Assembly: GCA_022865845.1 (NCBI GenBank)
Contig: JALHUC010000085.1
Location: 1 to 10,698 of the forward strand
DNA: 10,698 nt
Direction: 5' to 3'
Source: a bacterium
GTDB lineage: Bacteria; BMS3Abin14
Shown: one piece after another, positions 1 to 6,529 of the stretch
How the letters are laid out: each line of letters begins with the position of its first letter
How positions within the stretch are numbered: position 1 is the stretch's first letter
The notes under the pieces: model-generated
What the model was told of the DNA's origin: nothing
The model's database searches: none
What the model saw: the letters and a program-made list of their open reading frames with translations, nothing else
Position numbers and translations under genes: made by a program

Positions 1-180
1 GACCACCGTGTCACCCGACTGAAGTGCATCGAGTGTTGCCTGGTGTTCCTTTGACTTTTTCTGCTGGGGACGAATGAGAAGGAAGTAAAAGATTGCGAAC
101 AGAACGATGATGGGCATGAAGGCTCCCAGACCACCGCCAGGGCCCGCAGGCTGGGCTGCATAAGCAATACCTGTGAACAT
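1..180 (-). CDS. yajC: Preprotein translocase subunit YajC (5' part; gene runs off the left edge)
   Basis: The first 60 codons of YajC, the small single-span accessory protein of the SecDF-YajC complex in the inner membrane. It starts at ATG 180, with AAGGAGG (186-192) five bases upstream. The visible protein has a short Gly/Pro-rich N-terminus (AAQPAGPGGGLGAF), one hydrophobic segment (about residues 21-36, MPIIVLFAIFYFLLI), then the conserved RPQQKK motif and a polar start of the cytoplasmic domain (HQATLDALQSGDTVV). This is the standard YajC layout. The gene lies downstream of tgt on the same strand, a linkage seen in many bacteria where secD and secF follow; those would lie beyond the left edge. 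The 257 bp gap to tgt holds repeats, so co-transcription with tgt is likely but not shown. Confidence 0.93.
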   Translation of the reverse strand, partial: MFTGIAYAAQPAGPGGGLGAFMPIIVLFAIFYFLLIRPQQKKSKEHQATLDALQSGDTVV

Positions 181-185
181 TTTTT

Positions 186-192
186 CCTCCTT
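186..192 (-). promoter_or_regulatory. Ribosome binding site of yajC
   Basis: AAGGAGG on the minus strand, five bases before ATG 180. It is a strong, normally spaced site, in contrast to the displaced sites of tgt and the DUF2065 gene. Confidence 0.85.
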
Positions 193-221
193 GGTAAACG
201 GCATGGAGACCGTTTCAGTAT

Positions 222-242
222 AATTCCAAATTTCAAATTTCA
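222..242. repeat. Heptamer tract, 3 units (AATTCCA / AATTTCA / AATTTCA)
   Basis: Three consecutive 7-bp units starting at 222, 229 and 236, followed by an A-run. It lies in the yajC-tgt gap. The same unit family recurs at 6463-6490. Confidence 0.7.
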
Positions 243-251
243 AAAAAAATT

Positions 252-371
252 TCTCACGCTCGCTTGTTTCACTTGCTCAAGACGCCAAGGACGCAAAGAA
301 GATCAAAAGAATGGTTCGTGGAAAAATAATGTTTCAGTTTTTCTTTGCTAGCTTTGCGTCTTTGCGTGAGA
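252..371. repeat. Imperfect inverted repeat with GACGCAAAG / CTTTGCGTC arms
   Basis: Two nested complementary pairs are visible. TCTCACGC (252-259) pairs with GCGTGAGA (364-371), and GACGCAAAG (290-298) pairs with CTTTGCGTC (352-360). The right arm contains CTTTGC at 343, 352 and 360, a period of 8-9 bp rather than the 7 bp seen elsewhere in the window. The structure occupies most of the gap between the tgt stop and yajC. It has no T-run typical of an intrinsic terminator. Confidence 0.6.
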
Positions 372-437
372 TCGAATTTTTCGCTTTCATGGAAACCGTT
401 CAGTTCCCAGTGTCACCGCGCTTGCCACGCCGTAGCT

Positions 438-1640
<1,203 letters not shown>

Positions 1641-1703
1641 TTATCTTTATCTTGTTTGCCTTCTTACCTTATTTCTGTTCATTAGAAAACAATTACGCCT
1701 TGC

Positions 1704-1731
1704 TTGGAACCCGGAACAAGGAACTCGGAAC
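1704..1731. repeat. Heptamer tract, 4 units (NNGGAAC)
   Basis: Units TTGGAAC, CCGGAAC, AAGGAAC and TCGGAAC start at 1704, 1711, 1718 and 1725. The tract ends four bases before the queA stop codon. With 1584-1618 it forms an inverted pair around an 85-bp AT-rich core (1619-1703). Confidence 0.85.
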
Positions 1732-1735
1732 TATT

Positions 1736-2779
1736 TTATTCGATGAACATCGCATCCCCATAGCTGTAAAAGCGATAGTTTTGTTTGACCGCTTCCCTGT
1801 AAGCTTTCATTACGAAGTCAGTGCCGGCAAAAGCGCAGACCAGCATGAGCAGGGTGGACCCGGGAAGGTGAAAGTTGGTGACCAGGGCATCCACAACCGA
1901 GAAACGATAGCCAGGGTAGATAAAAAGTTCGCTCGTCCCCTCACCTGCCCTGACACCCTGGTTGTAGAAAGCCGACTCGAGGGTCCTGACAACTGTGGTA
2001 CCTACAGCTACAACCCTTCCGCCGCCCTTCTTGACCTCCTCGATCAGTTTCGCCGTATCGGACGATACCGTGTATGACTCTTCATCCATACGGTGTTCCG
2101 TGATATTCCGGGTTCTCACCGGTCGAAATGTACCCGGTCCCACATGCAGGGTAACCTTGCCGATGGAAACTCCCTTTTCCCTGATCAGCCCAAGAACACC
2201 CTCATCAAAATGCAGACCGGCCGTGGGAGCAGCCACCGCTCCCGGCTCACTGGCATAGACTGTCTGGTAACGCTTCAGGTCAGCTTCATCAGGACCATCT
2301 GTCCCCCGTCGGATATAAGGGGGAAGGGGCACATGACCGAACTTCAAAACGGCCTCACTCAGACTGATATCCTCACCGTTCACAGTGAATAGGTGCTTGC
2401 GGCGTCTGACGAGGAGGGTAGTCCCGTTTTCCAGTAAAAGCCTCTCCTCTCCGCGGATCTTGCGGCCGGGACGTACCAGGCAAGGGGTATCTTCACCTTC
2501 CACCGGGAACTTCAGCAGAAAGATCTCTACCACGCCTCCGGTACTTCTCCTTGCCATGAGGCGTGCCGGAAAAACCTTTGTGTCATTCAGGACAAGGAGA
2601 TCCCCCTCCCTAAGAAAATCCGGCAGCTTGCTGAAGTTATGGTGCTCGATACTCATCCCTTTCCGGTCCAGCCGCAACAGCTTTGATGCCGACCTGAGAT
2701 CGGCAGGTCTCTGGGCGATGAGCTTTTCCGGGAGGGAATAATCGAACATCTCCAGGGACAGGGGCAACTTGGGAGTCAC
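1736..2779 (-). CDS. queA: S-adenosylmethionine:tRNA ribosyltransferase-isomerase
   Basis: Transfers and isomerises the ribosyl group of S-adenosylmethionine onto preQ1 in tRNA to give epoxyqueuosine, the step after Tgt; cytoplasmic. At 347 aa it is close to the usual 340-356. Family motifs in order: MFDYSLPEKLIAQRPA (11-26), NDTKVFPARL (65-74), YQTVYA (171-176), AVAAPTAGLHF (181-191), HVGPGTFRPV (212-221), GTTVVRTLES (260-269), TNFHLPGSTLLMLV (301-314) and YRFYSYGDAM (335-344). The start is GTG 2779, because GGGAGG (2784-2789) precedes it; the overlapping ATG at 2781 meets a stop at once. ATG at codon 11 is possible but has GGAG directly against it. The gene lies between the SpoIID-like gene (203 bp upstream) and tgt (155 bp downstream), the usual queA-tgt pairing. 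Confidence 0.96.
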   Translation of the reverse strand: MTPKLPLSLEMFDYSLPEKLIAQRPADLRSASKLLRLDRKGMSIEHHNFSKLPDFLREGDLLVLNDTKVFPARLMARRSTGGVVEIFLLKFPVEGEDTPCLVRPGRKIRGEERLLLENGTTLLVRRRKHLFTVNGEDISLSEAVLKFGHVPLPPYIRRGTDGPDEADLKRYQTVYASEPGAVAAPTAGLHFDEGVLGLIREKGVSIGKVTLHVGPGTFRPVRTRNITEHRMDEESYTVSSDTAKLIEEVKKGGGRVVAVGTTVVRTLESAFYNQGVRAGEGTSELFIYPGYRFSVVDALVTNFHLPGSTLLMLVCAFAGTDFVMKAYREAVKQNYRFYSYGDAMFIE

Positions 2780-2783
2780 ATTC

Positions 2784-2789
2784 CCTCCC
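2784..2789 (-). promoter_or_regulatory. Ribosome binding site deciding the queA GTG start
   Basis: GGGAGG on the minus strand, about four bases before GTG 2779. The spacing is short but usable, and no other in-frame start has a comparable site. Confidence 0.65.
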
Positions 2790-2793
2790 GGAA

Positions 2794-2821
2794 GGACGCA
2801 GCACGCAGGACACAGGACGCA
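2794..2821. repeat. Heptamer tract, 4 units (GGACGCA)
   Basis: Units GGACGCA, GCACGCA, GGACACA and GGACGCA start at 2794, 2801, 2808 and 2815, directly upstream of the queA ribosome binding site. The tract is the inverse complement type of 2951-2978. The same unit reappears at 6530-6543. Confidence 0.85.
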
Positions 2822-2872
2822 GTAAAAGATTCTTCCGAGCAGGACGCCGGAGAAAGTTTAAACCAGCGAATT

Positions 2873-2901
2873 ACCATATTTTCCGGTAAATGGATTGTCT
2901 T
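2873..2901 (-). promoter_or_regulatory. Possible sigma-70 promoter for queA-tgt
   Basis: On the minus strand, AAGACA (2896-2901) and TATGGT (2873-2878) are 17 bases apart. Each matches four of six consensus bases. They lie in the non-repetitive core between the two heptamer arms upstream of queA. This is pattern matching only, and weak. Confidence 0.25.
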
Positions 2902-2950
2902 TACTGACATTAAAATACTCTCATTTTTCAAGGTGTTGATTTGGATTGTA

Positions 2951-2978
2951 TTCTGCGTTCTGCGTGCTGCGTTCTGCG
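2951..2978. repeat. Heptamer tract, 4 units (TTCTGCG)
   Basis: Units TTCTGCG, TTCTGCG, TGCTGCG and TTCTGCG start at 2951, 2958, 2965 and 2972. The tract ends four bases before the stop codon of the SpoIID-like gene. CTGCGTGCTGC here is the exact complement of GCAGCACGCAG in the 2794-2821 tract, so the two can pair across a 129-bp core. Confidence 0.85.
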
Positions 2979-2982
2979 TTCT

Positions 2983-4170
2983 CTAGTAGGCGCGTTTTAT
3001 TTCAGCGCCTACGTAATACTTCCTCAGGATCTGCTTGTAATCCATACCCCGCAAGGCGCTTCCGCGGGCTCCCCACTGGCACAACCCAACACCGTGCCCG
3101 TAGCCCTGTCCGGTGAGGATGATCCTGTCACCGGACATTCCCAGGGAGAAGCTGGTGCTCGGTAGCCGCCGGTACCCCATCTCTTTCCTGAATTCCCCGG
3201 CATCGAAAAGGACACGGCCTTTTCCTGTTTCAGCGAAAAGAGTTTGGATCCTTCCGTCCCTGGATCTCCTGTGAACACCCATAGAGCTCACCTCATCAAC
3301 CCCGGGGAAAAAAGCCTTGACTACTCTAATGATCTCACCGGCTTCCAGCGGCAGGTTCCAGCGAGCGTAGGGAGCCTCTTCACACTCTCCACAATAAACA
3401 CCGTCCTGTGCCGGTTGTGCCATGCCCCACACCTCACGAGCCGAGGTTGTGTTTCCCCCGCATGAAGAGTGGAAAAATGTCTGGATCAGGTCCTCATCCT
3501 TGTACAGGACCTGTCCACGGGTCGCTTTAACCGCCTCCCTTGTCCTTTCGTCCTCCGAATCAAAACCTGCGTAAACCTGGCTGCTAACATCGGTTTTTAG
3601 ATCATAATAAAGGGCCTGGACCTTCATCTGATAAAGAGCGTAACTCCTGGCAGCTACCACCTGGGCCTTTACCGCGTCCATGGGCCAGGAAGAATCAATC
3701 TCCCCATTGACTACCCCAACGAGGTAGGATTCAAGGGGCATTTGGGAGACCACTAAAAGTCTTCCGCCGTTTATCAGGACGGTCAGGTATCCCCTGAATG
3801 GACGGCCGCCGTACCTGAGCATCCCATTACGGGGTTTGATCCTGAAGGTCGGTGCCACTATGGCAGCCCCATCCAGTTGAACCTCTCCACGCATCGGGCT
3901 GAACCCCACACTCCGGACCCTGTTTATGGCAGGCTGCCAACCTCCCTTATCCCACATTTCCACCAGGATAGAGTCGCCACTGACCACCACTCTCGGAAGT
4001 TGTTCATCCAGCAGGAGCCGTATTTCTGGTGAACTGTCTCCGCGAACCGGTAGCGGAGTGACAATGGGGATGGCCAGAAGGACGGTGATGACTAACGCCC
4101 GGGATAGCAATGAATTGAGGATTGAGAATTGGAAATTGAGGATTATTCTATGAGGTGGTTTTGTACTCAA
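2983..4170 (-). CDS. Secreted SpoIID/LytB-domain protein (probable peptidoglycan lytic enzyme)
   Basis: Family members are lytic transglycosylases; B. subtilis SpoIID acts on stripped glycan strands in engulfment, and homologues are common in non-sporulators. Numbering is from TTG 4170 (395 aa). There is a hydrophobic signal segment (about 24-41), then RGYLTVLINGGRLLVVSQMP (127-146) and LESYLVGVVNGEIDSSWP (146-163), with E157 aligning with the catalytic Glu region of SpoIID. These are followed by AVKAQVVAARSYALYQM (166-182), HSSCGGNT (234-241), C260/C263 and the signature GQGYGHGVGLCQWGA (354-368). The start is doubtful: TTG 4170 has AAGGA about seven bases upstream but makes residues 9-20 heptamer-encoded. 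TTG 4110 (codon 21) would give a cleaner signal peptide but has no visible Shine-Dalgarno; no in-frame ATG exists. The link to queA/tgt recalls Geobacter-type genomes. The substrate is not shown by the sequence. Confidence 0.9.
   Translation of the reverse strand: MSTKPPHRIILNFQFSILNSLLSRALVITVLLAIPIVTPLPVRGDSSPEIRLLLDEQLPRVVVSGDSILVEMWDKGGWQPAINRVRSVGFSPMRGEVQLDGAAIVAPTFRIKPRNGMLRYGGRPFRGYLTVLINGGRLLVVSQMPLESYLVGVVNGEIDSSWPMDAVKAQVVAARSYALYQMKVQALYYDLKTDVSSQVYAGFDSEDERTREAVKATRGQVLYKDEDLIQTFFHSSCGGNTTSAREVWGMAQPAQDGVYCGECEEAPYARWNLPLEAGEIIRVVKAFFPGVDEVSSMGVHRRSRDGRIQTLFAETGKGRVLFDAGEFRKEMGYRRLPSTSFSLGMSGDRIILTGQGYGHGVGLCQWGARGSALRGMDYKQILRKYYVGAEIKRAY
4113..4147. repeat. Heptamer tract, 5 units (AATTGAG) inside the SpoIID-like N-terminal frame
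   Basis: Units AATTGAG, GATTGAG, AATTGGA, AATTGAG and GATTATT start at 4113, 4120, 4127, 4134 and 4141. If translation begins at TTG 4170, this tract encodes residues 9-20 (ILNFQFSILNS-like). It is of inverse complement type to 4206-4240. Confidence 0.85.
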
Positions 4171-4229
4171 TTCGTAATCCTTAAATAAGGGGCTGTAGTT
4201 TCTTCAATTCTGAATACTCAATTCGTAAT
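4164..4229. repeat. 15-bp direct repeat TACTCAATTCGTAAT
   Basis: Identical copies at 4164-4178 and 4215-4229, 51 bp apart. The first copy contains the complement of the TTG 4170 candidate start, and the second lies inside the heptamer tract at 4206-4240. This suggests local duplication within the DUF2065-SpoIID gap. Confidence 0.8.
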
Positions 4230-4240
4230 GCGAAATCTGC
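4206..4240. repeat. Heptamer tract, 5 degenerate units (AATNCNN)
   Basis: Units AATTCTG, AATACTC, AATTCGT, AATGCGA and AATCTGC start at 4206, 4213, 4220, 4227 and 4234. The tract ends nine bases before the DUF2065 stop codon. It forms an inverted pair with 4113-4147 around a 58-bp core. Confidence 0.75.
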
Positions 4241-4249
4241 AGATTGGGA

Positions 4250-4453
4250 TTATCCCAGCAGCCGTGACAGAGCCACCAGGGCAAGACCCGCAATGATGAA
4301 GGTAAGGCCGAAGAACCTCAGCGAGGAAGGGGAAAGTACCAGCATTTTGCTCACAAGTTTTTTAACAGCTTCAGGTCCCAAAAAATAGGGCAGACCCTCG
4401 AGGATCAGGGCAAGCCCCAGGGCGGCTATGAATATGTTCCATTGGAAGTTCAT
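4250..4453 (-). CDS. DUF2065 (YjeT-like) small inner-membrane protein
   Basis: A 67-residue protein from ATG 4453. Two hydrophobic segments (about residues 4-20 and 48-65) flank a short polar stretch with the family's GLPYFLGPEAVKKLV pattern and a central SP-S-LRFFGL motif. This matches the DUF2065/YjeT family, whose function is not known. The frame is open upstream to TTG 4501, but those 16 codons are encoded by the GCCAGGA heptamer tract and would add WLPAPGFWLLL-type residues absent from the family, so I start at ATG 4453. No Shine-Dalgarno precedes this ATG; the nearest good one is AGGAGG at 4545-4550. The stop lies 79 bp before the SpoIID-like start on the same strand, so it may be the first gene of that operon. 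Confidence 0.82.
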   Translation of the reverse strand: MNFQWNIFIAALGLALILEGLPYFLGPEAVKKLVSKMLVLSPSSLRFFGLTFIIAGLALVALSRLLG

Positions 4454-4454
4454 A

Positions 4455-4489
4455 AGCAGGAGCCAGAAGCCAGGAGCCGGGAGCCAGGA
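4455..4489. repeat. Heptamer tract, 5 units (GCCAGGA)
   Basis: Units AGCAGGA, GCCAGAA, GCCAGGA, GCCGGGA and GCCAGGA start at 4455, 4462, 4469, 4476 and 4483. The tract abuts ATG 4453 of the DUF2065 gene, where its ribosome binding site would be expected. Confidence 0.85.
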
Positions 4490-4550
4490 GTATAAGTACA
4501 ATCTCTAACAATAGCGGATACATAGGTTCTCATTTAAAGGTCTACCTCCT

Positions 4551-4627
4551 GGGTACTGGGTACTGGGTACTGGGTACTGGGTACTGGGTACTGGGTACTG
4601 GGTACTGGGTACTGGGTACTGGGTACT
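4551..4627. repeat. Perfect tandem array of 11 x GGGTACT
   Basis: Seventy-seven bases made of 11 identical 7-bp units, each containing the self-complementary GTAC. It is the only perfect and longest homogeneous array in the window, which implies recent expansion or ongoing homogenisation. It lies between the divergent DUF2065 and HD-GYP genes. Confidence 0.98.
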
Positions 4628-4696
4628 TGGGTGATTATCATATCCCCGAACTGCACGCAACCAAAGGAAAAGGCAGTATAGGGTTTAGCGTTTGAA

Positions 4697-4780
4697 GTTA
4701 ACAATTCACTTTTTACTGTTCACAGTTCACCGTTCACCGATTACCGATTACCGATTACGGATTACGGATCACCGATTACA
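4697..4780. repeat. Drifting 12-unit heptamer array (GTTCACC to GATTACC)
   Basis: Exactly 84 bases of 7-bp units in the order GTTAACA, ATTCACT, TTTTACT, GTTCACA, GTTCACC (x2), GATTACC (x2), GATTACG (x2), GATCACC, GATTACA. Neighbouring units resemble each other more than distant ones, as expected from local unit duplication with mutation. Confidence 0.93.
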
Positions 4781-4794
4781 GCATTGCACTTATA

Positions 4795-4823
4795 TTGCAC
4801 CTGTTCCTGCATTCTGCTATAAG
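4795..4823 (+). promoter_or_regulatory. Candidate promoter of the HD-GYP gene
   Basis: TTGCAC (4795-4800) and TATAAG (4818-4823) are separated by 17 bases. The -10 matches five of six consensus bases and the -35 three. It lies about 90 bp before ATG 4914, just downstream of the drifting heptamer array. Confidence 0.4.
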
Positions 4824-4913
4824 TACAATTCTGAAATCAGCTGAAATTCTTCCACGGGGGGAGAAACGAAAATTGCAAATTCACTCTGCGTTCACACTAA
4901 CAAATAGAATCCC

Positions 4914-6404
4914 ATGACTTTAAGCTTCGTCAGTATTATCCTGTTCGTACTCGTTGTCCTTTTGGCAGGAGCACTGATCTATACGTTCAGTTACCTCCAC
5001 CGCCTGAACAGGGCCTCGCAACATCCCGCAGACAAGGAAACCCTCCCCTCGATCCCCTCTTCCTCGCTGCCGGTCCTTTCAAACATTTCAAACCGCATCG
5101 CTTTGCTGTCCGAATCCCTCACCGAGCAAAAAAGGGTGGAGAGTTACCGGCAGAAGATGACAGCCATGGAAAAACAAGAAATCGCCCACCTCCTGGAGAA
5201 GGAAGCTCTCTCCCGGCAACTGGAACGTCAACTGGATGAAACCAGGCAGGCCAACCTGATGGTCTCGGGCCTTAACCAGGATCTGGAGGAGATCAATGCC
5301 AGCCTGAACGAAGCCATCAATCGCCTATCTGCCCTGAACCAGATCAGCCGAATGCTGGGAATGGAGCACGACAAGAAGCAGATCTACAGCATGGCCGTCT
5401 CCCTGCCGGTAGAACTCCTTAAAGCTGAAATCGGTCATTTGATGCTGCCGGAAGTTGAAAAGAACAACCTGGTTGTTGAGTTCTCTCTTGGGCTTGCAGA
5501 GACGAAGAGCGGTACCAAACATTCGGTCTCGGCCGGTAAGGGACTTGCCGGTTGGGTGGCCTCAAACAAGAAATCCCTCCTGGTGGAAGATTTTGACAAG
5601 CAGGAACGCTTCCCTTTGGCAAGTAGTATGGGTTACAGACGACGCACCGCAATTTCGGCTCCTATCATGATCAAGGACGAACTTATCGGAGTTATTTCCC
5701 TTATTAACAGGAAAGACGGTACATGCTTCTCAGATGAAGACAGGACCCTGCTTGCTACCATCGCCTCTGAAACAGCCATGGCCATTAACAATGCTTTGCT
5801 CCTCGAAAGGATACAGAGGGGTTATTTTTCCATGGTTCAGTCCCTCATCGTTGCCGTTGAAGCAAAGGATGTATATACCAAGGGCCATTCGGAGCGGGTT
5901 ACACAGTACTCCCTGCTCATCGGCGAACAGATGGGGCTCGATATGGACCAGCTGGAGATCATACAGCAGGCGGGAGTTCTTCACGACATCGGGAAGATCA
6001 CTGTTGAGTTGAGCATCCTGAACAAACCCACCTCTCTGGATAGCGATGAGTATAATAAGATAAAGGACCATCCTCTCACCGGTTTCAGGATCCTCGAGCC
6101 CATCGACTTCAGCGAGAAGATCAAAATGTGTGTACTCCAACATCATGAGCGGATCGACGGTTTGGGGTATCCCAACGGTTTCGAAAGTGAGGACATCCTG
6201 CTTGAGGCCAAGATCCTGACCGCTGCGGATGCTTTCGACGCGATGACTACAAAACGCCCATACCGTGACCCTCTGAGCGTCCTGGAGGCCTTGCGCGAGA
6301 TAGACCGATGCTCGGGGACCCAGTTCGACCCGGAAGTCGTTGAGGTCTTGACCCGAGTGATCCACGCTCTGACGAGCTCGGGTGGGGTGGCGTTATTGCA
6401 GTGA
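4914..6404 (+). CDS. Membrane-anchored GAF/HD-GYP protein (predicted c-di-GMP phosphodiesterase)
   Basis: Predicted to hydrolyse cyclic di-GMP at the cytoplasmic face of the inner membrane. The 496 residues comprise one N-terminal membrane segment (about 4-26), a coiled coil (about 75-140), a GAF domain (about 140-295, with GLAGWVASNK and APIMIKDELIGVISL patterns) and an HD-GYP domain (about 300-485). All HD-GYP signatures are present: GHSERV (H325), HDIGK (H357, D358, K361), DHPLTG (H386), HHERIDGLGYP (H410, H411, D415, G418-P420) and DAFDAMTTKRPYR (439-451). The catalytic site therefore looks intact. The GAF ligand is unknown. The start is ATG 4914; it lacks a good Shine-Dalgarno, and GGGGGGAG lies about 50 bases upstream across a short semi-repetitive stretch. 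The gene converges on the histidine kinase gene and is probably its own transcription unit. Confidence 0.93.
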   Translation: MTLSFVSIILFVLVVLLAGALIYTFSYLHRLNRASQHPADKETLPSIPSSSLPVLSNISNRIALLSESLTEQKRVESYRQKMTAMEKQEIAHLLEKEALSRQLERQLDETRQANLMVSGLNQDLEEINASLNEAINRLSALNQISRMLGMEHDKKQIYSMAVSLPVELLKAEIGHLMLPEVEKNNLVVEFSLGLAETKSGTKHSVSAGKGLAGWVASNKKSLLVEDFDKQERFPLASSMGYRRRTAISAPIMIKDELIGVISLINRKDGTCFSDEDRTLLATIASETAMAINNALLLERIQRGYFSMVQSLIVAVEAKDVYTKGHSERVTQYSLLIGEQMGLDMDQLEIIQQAGVLHDIGKITVELSILNKPTSLDSDEYNKIKDHPLTGFRILEPIDFSEKIKMCVLQHHERIDGLGYPNGFESEDILLEAKILTAADAFDAMTTKRPYRDPLSVLEALREIDRCSGTQFDPEVVEVLTRVIHALTSSGGVALLQ

Positions 6405-6423
6405 CCCTGGAAGGGTCACTGCA
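6397..6423. terminator. 11-bp perfect hairpin overlapping the HD-GYP stop codon
   Basis: TGCAGTGACCC (6397-6407), loop TGGAA, then GGGTCACTGCA (6413-6423), with no mismatch. The stop codon TGA (6402-6404) lies inside the left arm. No T-run follows on either strand, so it is not a canonical intrinsic terminator. It may be an mRNA 3'-end stabiliser or a bidirectional block in this convergent gap. Confidence 0.55.
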
Positions 6424-6425
6424 TG

Positions 6426-6453
6426 AGTCCAAAGTCCAAAGTCCAGAGTCCAA
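6426..6453. repeat. Heptamer tract, 4 units (AGTCCAA)
   Basis: Units AGTCCAA, AGTCCAA, AGTCCAG and AGTCCAA start at 6426, 6433, 6440 and 6447, directly after the hairpin at the HD-GYP stop. Confidence 0.88.
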
Positions 6454-6462
6454 AGAAAAATC

Positions 6463-6490
6463 AATTCCAGATTTCGGATTCCAAATTATA
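6463..6490. repeat. Heptamer tract, 4 units (AATTCCA / GATTCCA)
   Basis: Units AATTCCA, GATTTCG, GATTCCA and AATTATA start at 6463, 6470, 6477 and 6484. It belongs to the same unit family as 222-242, six kilobases away. Confidence 0.75.
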
Positions 6491-6491
6491 C

Positions 6492-6513
6492 CCGGGGAGA
6501 CTCGGCTTTTTTT
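6492..6513 (+). terminator. Probable intrinsic terminator of the HD-GYP gene
   Basis: CCGGG (6492-6496), GNRA-type loop GAGA, CTCGG (6501-6505, one G-U pair), then C and seven Ts (6507-6513). The stem is short but the T-run is good. It is oriented for the plus strand, about 90 bp after the HD-GYP stop, and would shield the convergent kinase gene. Confidence 0.55.
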
Positions 6514-6529
6514 GTGCCTGAAAGGACCA

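Larger units (their letters stand above)
4491..4829. repeat. 12-bp direct repeat TATAAGTACAAT bounding the repeat block
   Basis: Exact copies at 4491-4502 and 4818-4829. They enclose 315 bp containing the two largest heptamer arrays. The right copy contains the candidate -10 element of the HD-GYP gene. Confidence 0.7.
4454..4913. other. Divergent intergenic region between the DUF2065 and HD-GYP genes
   Basis: No convincing gene in these 460 bp, apart from a possible 27-codon leader ORF (4450-4533, minus). The region holds the GCCAGGA tract (4455-4489), AGGAGG on the minus strand (4545-4550), (GGGTACT)11 (4551-4627), a 12-unit drifting array (4697-4780), a candidate plus-strand promoter (4795-4823), the palindrome TCAGCTGA, and GGGGGGAG (4856-4863). 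The last is too far (about 50 bases) from ATG 4914 to serve it directly. Confidence 0.7.

Noticed and set aside
2780..2982. preQ1 riboswitch upstream of queA
   Set aside because: The gap is explained by two heptamer tracts and an AT-rich core; I see no preQ1 aptamer-like pseudoknot pattern close to the queA ribosome binding site, though no folding could be run.
4551..4780. CRISPR-like repeat array
   Set aside because: The repeats are 7-bp units in direct contact with no unique spacers, and no cas gene is visible; they are simple tandem repeats.
5730..6365. 211-codon minus-strand open frame opposite the HD-GYP domain
   Set aside because: It is the antisense of a conserved HD-GYP coding region; its composition has no family character.
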